Positions 46,679 through 56,803 of a stretch of DNA of 64,000 bases are shown one piece after another. Below the pieces are notes generated by a model. That model was given only the letters and a program-made list of their open reading frames with translations. It was not told where the DNA came from and ran no database searches. This DNA is from Spironucleus salmonicida. Taxonomy: Eukaryota > Fornicata > Diplomonadida > Hexamitidae. Positions within the stretch are counted from its first letter, which is position 1. Each line of letters starts with the position of its first letter. The DNA lies in the NCBI GenBank assembly GCA_000497125.2, contig CM035319.1, positions 1,356,001 through 1,420,000 on the forward strand, written 5' to 3'. The translations under genes and the position numbers were made by a program.

Positions 46679-48433
46679 ATGCCACCTAGACGTAAGATAA
46701 CACAATATTCTGAACCTTAGTAAACTAAAACCTTATTAGATGTGTATCAGAATTTTACTAGAGGAATATTTAGAATGCTAAAAATTAATCCTAGATTCAT
46801 TTGTGGATTTGATGAATTAACTTCTTTATTTTCTCTTATTTCTACAATTGCAACTATTTATATCACTTTTTCTTATAGAAAGAGTAAAATAAATGATATA
46901 GATTCATTTATATATACTGGATATAATTTAGCTGCATTTGGTTGTAATTATTCGTAAAATGATTAAATTCACTATTTTGGTAACAAGGATAATATTAAAT
47001 TAGGCCTTATTGCATCAAAAAAGTAAGCATCATATTCTTCCTTATTATCAGCAGCTGGCAAGCACAGTTGCTAAGGTATTGGAATAGTTATTGGTAATTA
47101 TTCTGACTTAATTAGTATCTACCCTAATATTAAGTACATTATATCTGGAGATGGAGCCGATGTAATTGTTGGTGGATAAGAATCTATTATTAAAAACAAT
47201 AATTTATATGCTAGTTATTCTGCTAAAGGAAAGGAGCTACAGTTGTCTAATTTCTTTGCCTAAGATTAATATGAGTTATAAATAAATGTGAATTCTAAGA
47301 AGATGTACTCTGAAATTTCAAGAATATTAAGTTATCGAAATAATTTTTATCGTGTTTTTGGTATAATATTTTAGTTCTAGATTCCAACATCTGTTCTTTT
47401 CTTTTTTATCCCGATTTTATGTATTTCTATTGCTTTAAATCTTAATTTATTACATAGATATTTGCGAATAATCATAATTAAAGATTTCATTTACTAAGTA
47501 AGACTAATTGTAGCGGTTTTAACTTTTTTTATATTTTATGTGTTGTTTAAAGTAAACATTTTGTTAAAATTGAATTTAGATATGTTTATTAACACATAGG
47601 AGAATTTATTGAAGTCAATAGTACTATGCTTCATTACTTTATCGGGTATTTTGGGTAGATTGGAATAATCAGACTTCTGGGTATAAAACCAAGCTATATA
47701 TAGTGTGATATTTTATATCATAAGTGTAGTTTTTTATAGATAAGCCTCAACATTTTTACTTTTAAATGCGTTTATTTCCATTTTTTGTATGTTTATTTAT
47801 GATATTTTGGTAGAAAAGAAAGTTTGCTGTAGGGCATGGACTAAGAATGCATCATATTTATTAATTTAACTACCTTATGTTTTTGCTCTTATTTTTAGGT
47901 AGCTATCATATTATTAAAGCTTGCTATCTGTTACTAAAGAGAGTGCATTTATTTCATATGTTATGGTAACAGTTATTTTATTAACTATTTCAATTGGTTA
48001 TATTCCAGCTATCCTTAAACTAACTACAGGTCCACTGTTTTTATTATCAGCTACAACAGTTGCTTCCTTTGTTTTCTTTTAAGCTTCAATTATTAATTGT
48101 CCTTATAACAACCTTAAAGAAAATATTTACAAAACACCAAGTACTTCTCAGATACCTTTGATTAATAATGAGATATCTGTTAGCTTCTATTGCAGTGATA
48201 AATTGTAAATATGCTATGCCGATGTGTCTAATAAATAGGCTATTCAGTTTAGTATTAAGTAAGGAGAAGAAATATCATTCTCTCTATTTAATGACAGATG
48301 GAGCTGTACCATCCCTAAAACTCCACTAGATAACAGTATTTAATATTTAGATTTGAATTGTGTTGAAGTTACTCCTGTGATAGAGTCAAAATTAATTTTC
48401 CGTTAAACTGGGTAATTTTATTATTGCGAGTGA
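46679..48433 (+). CDS. Multi-pass membrane protein, 584 aa, unknown family
   Basis: ATG 46679, TGA 48431-48433. About nine hydrophobic segments. One pair lies near residues 45-70 (TSLFSLISTIATIYITF). After a roughly 150-residue soluble loop with GDGADVIVGGQES comes a cluster between about 230 and 480. The C-terminal 100 residues are soluble and beta-like, with several Cys. The first loop between membrane segments could suggest a P5-like pump, but no DKTGT phosphorylation motif is present. Called an unknown membrane protein. Confidence 0.75.
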
Positions 48434-48442
48434 AATAAAATC

Positions 48443-49519
48443 TCACTATTCTTTCTTTTTCATGACTATATTTCTTTCTCCGAAATAACCATCTATTTTA
48501 GCAGTCCTCTTATTTTTCAATACTTGGCTCTTGCCAACCTCGTATTTATTGAACTTTTTCTTAAGATTCAGTTTTGAAATTTATTTATTATTACCAAATT
48601 CTCCTATAGCGTTTCTATTTTTCCTAATTATTTTACCAGGTACTCTAGATTCACCTTATTCAGCCTTATCTTCGATCCATTCTTTTTTCTTTGTAATAAC
48701 CTATTTCTTCTGCTAAATTCGTATAATTTTATCATCTTTATCTAACTTAGATTTTTGGGCTTTTTAAAGGAAATTTTCCTCCGGGATCTCTTATTTAGCT
48801 TTTAACCTTTAATCTTATTTAAATTAGCGTGCACGCTCTTCTAAAGTCATACCTACTGTATCTGCTTCTCCTAAAGACGCTTTTTATTTTATCCCTAAAA
48901 CTGACATATCTAAATGTTCTTTCTCTTTAGAAACTCTGATATAGTTAGGTAGCTCTGAAAGCGATATGGCTGAGTCGTCAGAATCTTCAAACTGAGCATT
49001 CTCCTCTTCCTAACCAAACTATTCTTCTATAGGTTCATTAGTCTCATGCACCTAGTTCAGTAAACCATTCTCAACAACTTTTTGCATTTCTTTCTTTGTA
49101 GATAGTTACTTATTAGTTAACTTGATCTAATCAAAAATTGGATGGGATTCATCCTCAATTTGGAGCGCTAGCAGTAAAAGCATTGCTTTCTTGTTAAACA
49201 ACTAACGTTCCAAGCCATCAGAAGTTTTAATTTTTCTTTTAATATTATCTAACTGCTCTTGTAATTCCACTTTTTTCAAAGCTTCGTATGTATCTTTTTG
49301 TTCCAGTTTTGGAACGACATTTTTATCTATCTTGGTATTTATGTTCATTTTACGTAATTTTTCTTACTCATCAAGGTATTTCATCTACTTTTCCTCTTGC
49401 AACTCTTTCGCAACCTGCTGCTTACTGAGTTTAACAGACCTCATTTGAAGTGAAAAAAGAAGTGATAATAAAATTAATATGAAATAATAACGTACGTTTT
49501 CACTCTCCCATTTGTGCAT
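48443..49519 (-). CDS. Single-anchor membrane protein with coiled coil, 358 aa
   Basis: ATG 49519-49517, TGA 48445-48443. Residues about 11-26 (YYFILILLSLLFSLQ) form a signal anchor. The rest is highly charged Lys/Glu/Gln sequence with coiled-coil character and acidic patches (GQEEENAQFEDSDDSA). Likely a type II membrane-anchored cytosolic or lumenal rod. Its start overlaps the 3' end of the upstream same-strand FERM gene by 20 bp in another frame. Confidence 0.72.
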
Positions 49520-50375
49520 TTTAAATAAAGTCCAAGACACTCTTCATAGCCCCAACACCACCCATATTGATTTAATAACTTAAAAGTCCATTTTCTCCAT
49601 TAGAAATGATCTTAATGCCTCTGGGATCATCGACCTCATACTCGATTTTCAATTCATCGAATTTTATATTACCAAGCTCATTGCCGTCTCCATTTAACAT
49701 TATAATACCATTTTAACATATACCTATATAAACAACAACATCGCTCTCTTCTTCGGCGACTTTTTTTAATTTCCCCAAGAAACAAGCACAACCATATGCC
49801 CTTACACTACTCTGACATGCCTCCAAATAGTTTTAAATCGCCTTTTCGCGTGTATCACACATTCCTCCCTAAGTAATAATTTACCAATTCCCGATTAAAT
49901 TTTTGACCAAATCCTTTACTTTAAAATTACTGATCATATCTGCACTGAAATATTACTGAAGTATATTATCTAAAAATAAATTTTTATGAGATTCTTATAT
50001 TTTACCAAAATCAATTCCACAACGGAATGCAGCTAGCTTAGCAGATATTTCATCTGATGTAATCCATGTTCTTGTAATAATAAGTCTATTGATCTGATTT
50101 TAAAGTATTTCTGCAAAATTTTGATCTAGTTTTGGAGTTGAAAGCTAAATAGCTAGAATACGAAAGTGTAGTTAACTAGAAGTTGATGGTTTGTCTATAT
50201 GTTTCAGAGCATATCCGAAGTTATCACTTCTTACTTCTAAAATAGTGCAAAGAGGAGCATATTTTAGTGGAACTTCTTATTTAGTGAGTATAAATTTAAC
50301 TATATCACTTACTGTGTGATCTGATGAAGTGGGTATAGTAATATACGAAGTCGGGAGATAAATCTTAAGATGCAT
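49500..50375 (-). CDS. FERM-domain protein, 291 aa
   Basis: Membrane-cytoskeleton adaptor fold. The N-terminal lobe resembles the F1 ubiquitin-like part (HLKIYLPTSYITIP...VSDIVKFIL). The F2 lobe has the typical ACQSSVRAYGCACFLGKL sequence (YG plus Phe/Leu in the helical lobe). The F3/PTB lobe has VVYIGICQNGIIML. The protein is only the FERM module, ending shortly after F3. A link with annexin at membranes is conceivable but not shown. ATG 50375-50373, TGA 49502-49500. Confidence 0.72.
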
Positions 50376-50504
50376 TACGACGATTTTATTAGGAATGTTA
50401 CGTAATATAAAAGTATAATAATGTTAAATATTAAAAAAATAAACCTGTAGAAAATAATATATTGAAGTATACGTATAAAATATGTAAAACAAAATTACTA
50501 ATAA

Positions 50505-51131
50505 TCAGTGCCATTGCTTATCTTTAACCACCGGATATACCTCTACTTCTATAGAATCTTAATATTAGACTTTATTATACATATATGAACTTTTAGGAAT
50601 ATCCTCCCTTATTATTCCTGTATCAAGTCCTATTTCAATATCAAGTTCAGTATTTACTTTAATTGTCTTAGCCTCATTTTAAAAATATTCTAATTGTTTC
50701 GACTATATCAATGATGGTGAACAACTACCTATAAGCCATTATTCATGTTATTATCGTTATAACTTATATGCAGATTTGCTAACATAGTGATTTTATATTG
50801 GATTTATTATTTGTGAAATTTTTTAACAAATCGGGCGGGATAAGTCATTATTTGTATAATCTTTAGCCTAAATAACAAGCTTAGACATATTAAGAGGTCC
50901 CTAACGAGATTATATTTATTAGGTAATGTATCCTTTTCGAGGAGTATAGTATAAAGGTGGTCGAGAAAGTGGGCGATATGGAGATAAATTTACATGTTGT
51001 GAAGTAAGCAAAATTTTTGTTGGATTATTGTTAGTTTATTTATATTTTTGTATATTTGATGAATTAAGAGATGCTGTATTTGTTCTAAGCTTTATTAATT
51101 TACCATTTTCGGTATAATAGAAACTGTCCAT
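50505..51131 (-). CDS. Hypothetical protein, 208 aa
   Basis: ATG 51131-51129, TGA 50507-50505. Basic, Ser/Pro/Tyr-rich N-terminal 90 residues (SPYRPLSRPPLYYTPRKGY), then a compact C-terminal region. A DTG triplet (GLDTGI) occurs, but nothing else suggests an aspartic protease. Function unknown. Divergent from the gene at 51192. Confidence 0.65.
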
Positions 51132-51191
51132 TTATTTTAAATTTATTATTAATATAATTTATACAAAAGATAAAAATTATCTTCTGTTAAA

Positions 51192-51995
51192 ATGGGATGC
51201 GGAGCCTAAGAAACTCAGGAAGCTGATGTTATAGCCCCTGAATAGTAGAAAATAGCTGAAACCCCAAATATTGATAATATTATTGATGATGATTTTGATT
51301 TAGAATAAGATAAAAAGATTCGTCGAAGTTCACATGTTATGGTTGATTTTAAATGTAAGTATAAACCTATGGAATTTGCAACAATTTACTTGCAAAAAGT
51401 TAACTATTCTATAGACAGAACAATAAAATATTCTGAATACTAGGAGCTAATTTAAAATGAATATAATTATGCAATGGCAATTGATTGTGGAAAACTATAC
51501 CAGTATATATATTACGTCAAAGGATAACCTCCTATATAGCCGCCAGATTTAGAATATATAGGAATCAGTTGTATTTAATATATCAAATTTGGTTATCTTT
51601 TTTATCGACTTTACGAAATTGTACGTGACGTTAGAAAAGTTTTATTTTATTTTTTGGATGATGGCTTCAACAAACACGTTAACCTAAGAAATATTAGAAA
51701 GTTGATAACTCTACACTATGGATTACCAAAAGAAAAACTTAATGAAGTTTTTTAAGGTATTAACTCTAGAGGAGGTTATATTGATTATTTTAAATTTATA
51801 AAAGTACTAGATAAGATGGATAGGTTAAAGATTAAAGATGATTTAAAGGGTATGTTTCTTGATTGGCGAGAGAAAAAATTCGACCCTGTTCCCTTAGATG
51901 ATGTTAAAAGTTTAGATGAAGGGATTAGTTAACTTGAATTCAGTGATATATCTAACAAAGAAGGTGACATAAAGTTTTTAAAAGAAACTGTGTGA
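51192..51995 (+). CDS. Probable lipid-anchored protein (MGC start), EF-hand-like helical, 267 aa
   Basis: The N-terminus MGCGAQE fits N-myristoylation at G2 with palmitoylation at C3, a known eukaryotic dual acylation signal that places proteins on flagellar or plasma membranes. The rest is acidic and helical with Phe/Leu-rich segments and a possible EF-hand pair (DDGFNKHVNLRNIRKL; SRGGYIDYFKFIKVL), though the calcium loops are incomplete. TGA 51993-51995. Target unknown. Confidence 0.7.
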
Positions 51996-52488
51996 CAATT
52001 TCTTTATAGTATAATTCGATAAGATTTAGTGATTAATATTGCATTAACAATTTTTTGCTAGTTGTTGTCGAATTTTATAAATATTAGAAAGTTTGTATAT
52101 TTATATCTTGTAGTATTTACTTTTTGTAAACGTGAAATCTATATTACTATTTCCTAGTATTAAATATTTTAATTAATAACTTCAATTTATATTATTAGTT
52201 ATTATCATATTTAATTAGTTGTATCTTATTAATACTTTATGTAATATATTTGATATATTATTACTATTCCTTTAGTAAACATAAACTTTACCTTAGAAAT
52301 ATCTCAACTATATAAATTTCCTGAAATTACTGAATTTATAAATAGGAGTATTATAAATAACATATCATTTTTACCAGTTCGTGGTTATAAAAATTTAAAT
52401 AGCTTCTATAAATGTATTTAATACAGAATCAAAAAATATTATTTTAATAACCTATTTATATTATATATAATAAGATATTCCTCTCGTC
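51996..52488. other. AT-rich intergenic region
   Basis: 493 bp between two plus-strand genes, unusually long for this window. No convincing coding frame or RNA gene was seen. A TATA-like block lies at its 3' end (52457-52473). Confidence 0.5.
52457..52473 (+). promoter_or_regulatory. TATA-like block upstream of DNA polymerase kappa
   Basis: TATATTATATATAATAA, 16 bp before ATG 52489. Pattern only. Confidence 0.35.
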
Positions 52489-54075
52489 ATGAACCGAAAA
52501 CTCCTTGACAGTAACAAGCAAGGCATGCAAGATATAAATATCAAGTAGATAAACTAAATTATAACAGATTAAACATATAACTCAGCTAAGTATTTGTTAT
52601 AATAAGATAAATAGTAAAAAGCATAATAGAAGGCAACTTAACTATAAAATAAACTATAGTCACTAGATAAATCTGATTTAGTTTTAGCTTAAAATAAATT
52701 GAATATTACTATTAATCTTTTGCAGCAATAATTTGTGCCAAAAATATTTTGTGTTTGTGACTTTGACTGTTTCTATGCTGCAATTGAAATGCGACGAGAC
52801 CCATCTCTTAAGGCAGTCCCTCTTGCAGTATGTGGTGGTGGGATAGTATGTGCTAGTAACTATGCTGCTAGAAAATTTGGAGTAAGATCCGCTACACCAG
52901 CAAAAGTTGCCAAAGCACTTTGTGATAATATTAAAATTGTGCAAGCTGACATTCAGTATTATTAACAAGTAAGTCGATCAACTGCTTCTTTTTTCATGTA
53001 ATTTGACCCAAACTTTACAATGCTGAGCTGTGATGAATGTTTGATGGAACTTAGCGGATATATACAAAATTAGAATTTTAAAGGCGGAAAGGATGGGAGT
53101 ACTCTTTTTATTGGTGAGATTTCTAACATTGAACTATTAGTGGCTCAGATATGTAGAGAGATTCGAGGATAGATAGAGGCTAAGTTCTAGCTTACTGTTA
53201 GTTGTGGTGTAGGAATCAGTGTTTAGTTGGCAAAGATCAATGCTGATCGTAAGAAGCCTAATGGATAAACTATTAGCTAATTACATTTTCATAATAAATA
53301 AGATATGTTTTCTAGTATGAAATCTAGCATAGGAGATCTAGAAATTCGTAAAATTTGGGGAATTGGTCAAGCTACTGCTGAAATGCTTACTAATAAACCA
53401 TTTCAGTGCATTAAGATTAAAGATATTTAAGATAGAGGGTACCAATTAGTTGCTCTTTTACCTCCAAGTATAGTGAATTTGATTGCTTCTGCTTACGGAC
53501 TAGGGTAGATTCATGGTTAAGGGGAACATGCTGATTTAAAATCTGTAGGTCATGCTAAGACATTTCCAGAAAAAGAATAAGGTTTTGACGAGATAATTAT
53601 GGAATTATGTAAAGATGTGTGTTTAAGACTTTAAGTGTTGGAGTTGATACCTCGTAGAATTTAAATATAAATTAGATTTGCAGACTGGTCAGATTAAATT
53701 AAAGTTAAGGACCTTCCTACGCGTTCATCAAATTTATCTGTGATATATGAGACATCTGTTCAGACAGTTAATGAATTGGTTAAGTATGCAAAAATTAATA
53801 AACGTGGTAAGATTTCTACAGTTGGGATAGGGTAAAGTATGAAAGACTTACCATCTTCATATGTTAGATTGATAGGTGTACGTGCTATTGAGTTTGAGGA
53901 TTACAGGTATGGTGAAATAAATGAATTTATTAAAGTTAAACCGTAAGAATCCAACGAAATTAATGAGCAAAGTAGTGATTTTGAGGTAGTTGGATTTGTT
54001 AAAGGATCAAAATAGAAAACTATCAGGGAGTAATGCAAATAATCAGGGTTAGATAAATGGATTAAAAAAAAGTGA
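52489..54075 (+). CDS. POLK: DNA polymerase kappa (DinB/Y-family), 528 aa
   Basis: Translesion DNA polymerase. The N-terminal helical extension (1-82) fits the polymerase kappa N-clasp. Palm motifs: D91 in CDFDCFYAAIE, then the SNYAARKFGVRS fingers segment, then SCDECLMEL with D182 and E183 as metal ligands. A GVGISVQLAKINADRKKPNGQ helix and the KIWGIG thumb motif follow, then a little-finger domain. No C-terminal zinc fingers, unlike vertebrate polymerase kappa. In the standard code only residues 83-158 are visible as an ORF. All catalytic residues are present. Confidence 0.94.
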
Positions 54076-54154
54076 CTAAATACCAAGAATTAAAATAATA
54101 GCATAGATTAATATGCAAATATATAATATAAATTATATATACACACAACAGAAA

Positions 54155-54484
54155 ATGAACAATGCATTTCTATTACCTTATTAAAATTTAATTTACTGTT
54201 TTAAATTACATAAGTTGCTTCTTTTTAGCAATTCAAAGAATAAAAACTCATCTACTGCTTACCAATATTAACATTAACTTACACAAATTTTAGAATTACA
54301 CCCTAGAGTTAACACTGTTAATACTAACCGGAAAGCGTTTACACAGTTTTATTTCATTTAAAAAATTGATCCCTACGACTTCATACAGAAACATATTGTA
54401 AATATTATATACATTTATATACACTATTTCAAAAACTTGCAAAAATGTCCCTTTCGCTGCACCACATTTAAGGTACGACGGTGA
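54155..54484 (+). CDS. Possible small ORF, 109 aa
   Basis: ATG 54155, TGA 54482-54484. The middle (ILELHPRVNTVNTNRKAF) is protein-like, but the last 13 residues overlap the start of the CFAP52 gene in another frame. It may be a genuine small gene or chance in the 369-bp gap 54076-54444. No homolog recognised. Confidence 0.3.
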
Positions 54485-55190
54485 CGCTACCCCACCACAT
54501 CAAATTCTACTCAGAAGATAAGTTCGTTTTCACGCTCAATAAGACTATTGTCGTCTAGAGCCTCACAAACCCCCAGGATCAGACCATTTTACGCGGAAAT
54601 TCGGCCACACTCACCTACCTGGACCCCTACAAAAACCTCCTCCTGACCTCCGAGAGCGGGTTCGACTCCGACGTAGTACTCTGGGACGTCGAGGAGTCAC
54701 GCGTCATCCAGCGCTTCTCTGAGCACGACGGCGGCGTAGTTTCGGCCTCGATTTCGGCCGACGGCCTATTCTACGCCACATGCGGCATAAACGGTCAGAT
54801 CTACATCGTGGAGCTCGAAAGCGGCGATATCGTCACGATGGGCAGCACCGAGCCTCTGATTCGCCTCGTCTTCGGCGACCGAATCCGCGACACGCGCGGC
54901 CGCAAACTTGCCATGTGGCACATGATCGGGATCACGCAGCAGGGCACGATTCAGCACATTGTTTTCGAGCCTAAAACTGCTAAACTGCACGTCGAAACCG
55001 TCAACACTGGAAACGTAAGAAAGCAGATCGTGGACGCGTGTTTCGCGTTGAACGATAGCTCTTTGGTCATTGCGGTTTGCACTTCTGGTGATATTTTGAT
55101 TATCGACTTCAACACCGAGGAAGTGGTAACATCGGTAACGATTCCGGGCCAGCTGGGGCAGCTTAATGCTATATCGTGTCTTACGCGCTA
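54445..55190. other. GC-rich segment in the 5' third of the CFAP52 gene
   Basis: Composition jumps from AT-rich spacer to GC-rich coding right at the gene start and drops back inside the gene near 55190. Same code throughout. Confidence 0.75.
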
Positions 55191-56313
55191 GAATAGTTAG
55201 GAACCTGCTCCAAAGTCGATTTATTCAACTTATGAGAGAGCTGAAAATTTAGACGAAATTATCGCCATTGGAGGAAATGAATTTGTGGCTGTTTTAAAAG
55301 GGTAGGGCACGTCTTGGGACATCTCATATGTTTCTAGGGTTGATGGTAACGTCGTTTCTGTTGATGGGTTAAACGGGCAGATTCTGGCTGCTACTTGTTA
55401 AGGAAAAGTGTTGTAATTTGTACCTTTCGAAAATGAATATAAAATAATTCCCATATCTGATTCCAATTCTAAACCTGCTACATCAATTTCATTTTTGGAT
55501 AATTCGATAGTTGCGATTTCATCTGAAGATTAAAGAGTCAGAATTGTTGATTTGGTAGATTTCCTTCCTGCGATGACAATTTAGACAGAGCTCCGATGCA
55601 ACTATTAAAGCAACGTATTTCCTACATGTTTAGCTATTAATGATATTTAGTTAATAGTTGGATTCAACAATGGTGATATATAAATATTTGATGTTGAAAA
55701 TGGAGACTTTTTGCTTTAAATAAATGCAGCAGATAGAAAGAATGTTATTAGCATTGATGCAAAAGAGCATTTTATTTTAGTAGGTGGTGAAAATGGAGAT
55801 GTAAGACTATGGGATATTAGAAGTTAAAAGATTGTGGAAGGAAGCAGATAACATACTTTAAAAGTTAACAAAGTATTTTTAAGTCATCAAGGAGGAAGAA
55901 TGGGTCTTATAAGTTTTAGTGACGACCGTTATGGTATAGCTAGTGTTAATGGGTAAAGAGTCAGCGAATTCCTCTGCGAAGGTGTTGTAAATGATTGCGT
56001 TATCATTTCTGATGGGTATGTAGTCGCAAGTAACAGAGTCATAGGTTTGGTTGATCTCAGTCAGAAAAAATAATTATAAAGAATCGAATTTGACGTCAAA
56101 GTGTTAAGTTTAACTAGTGATGGTTAAAGCCGTGTTTTCGCAGGATTTGAGGATGGCACAATCAGAACTTATGAAATCACAAAGGCAGGGGTTCACTTAA
56201 TCTAAGAAATTCCGGACGCACATAGTGGAAGAGTTATGAAAGTAGGATTTGGTGGGTCTGAGCTTATCACATGTGATGATAATGGCGAGGTTATGTTCTG
56301 GTCTGTTCAGTGA
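54445..56313 (+). CDS. CFAP52: CFAP52/WDR16-like WD40 protein, 622 aa
   Basis: Axonemal doublet-microtubule inner protein family of two seven-blade WD propellers. The N-terminus HHIKFYSEDKFVFTLNKTIV, then ILRGNSATLTYL, SDVVLWDVEESRVIQRFSEH and SADGLFYATCG follow the CFAP52 layout, and 622 aa matches the family's usual 620. Later repeats include GGENGDVRLWDIRS and GEVMFWSVQ. The first 750 bp (to about 55190) is GC-rich and the rest AT-rich, with the change inside the frame; TAA at residue 9 and TAG near the junction are both Gln. EML-type WD40 proteins are the main alternative. Confidence 0.78.
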
Positions 56314-56329
56314 GCTGAATTTTAAATTT

Positions 56330-56743
56330 TCACTGACAAATCTTTAGCACAAATTAATCAAAATATGTCTCTACAGCTTGTGAAAAATCATCAAAGTATA
56401 TTTCTGTATCTAATGTGAATCCATGACTATATTTTCCTTTTTTCTTTTTTAGGTAAATCAGAGAATTTTCAACAAAAGTTAGAATTTCCAGATTCTTGGG
56501 ATGGCGCAAATTACTAACACCAGCCTTGCCCATAATAGTAAGTATTTCCTATTCATAAATATCAAGCATTGGGCGAATCTCATATTTTGATAAAATTCTT
56601 CCATCAGAGTTTGCTATGCCGTTATTAACTGGTGGCCCATAATATGCTAATAATTTCAAGTAAAATAGTGATGGTGTGTGTTATTGTGTTGGAGGATTTA
56701 CAAACATTAACACATCTCTCAATGTCATAAGTTTATCTGGCAT
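56330..56743 (-). CDS. Small hypothetical protein, 137 aa
   Basis: ATG 56743-56741, TGA 56332-56330. Mixed helical and loop sequence (GPPVNNGIANSDGRILSKYE; HPKNLEILTFVENSLIYL) with a Lys-rich turn. Looks like a compact soluble domain; a repeated NPPT/GPPV pattern is noticeable. No family recognised. Divergent from DIS3 across a very TATA-rich gap. Confidence 0.65.
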
Positions 56744-56760
56744 TATATATGAAGATCATT

Positions 56761-56790
56761 AATATATATATAATATTATATATATAATAT
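56761..56790. promoter_or_regulatory. TATA-rich block between divergent genes
   Basis: Thirty bases of alternating A and T, near-palindromic, in the 60-bp gap between starts 56743 (minus) and 56804 (plus). Likely shared promoter core by pattern. Confidence 0.4.
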
Positions 56791-56803
56791 TTTTCACTTT
56801 AAA

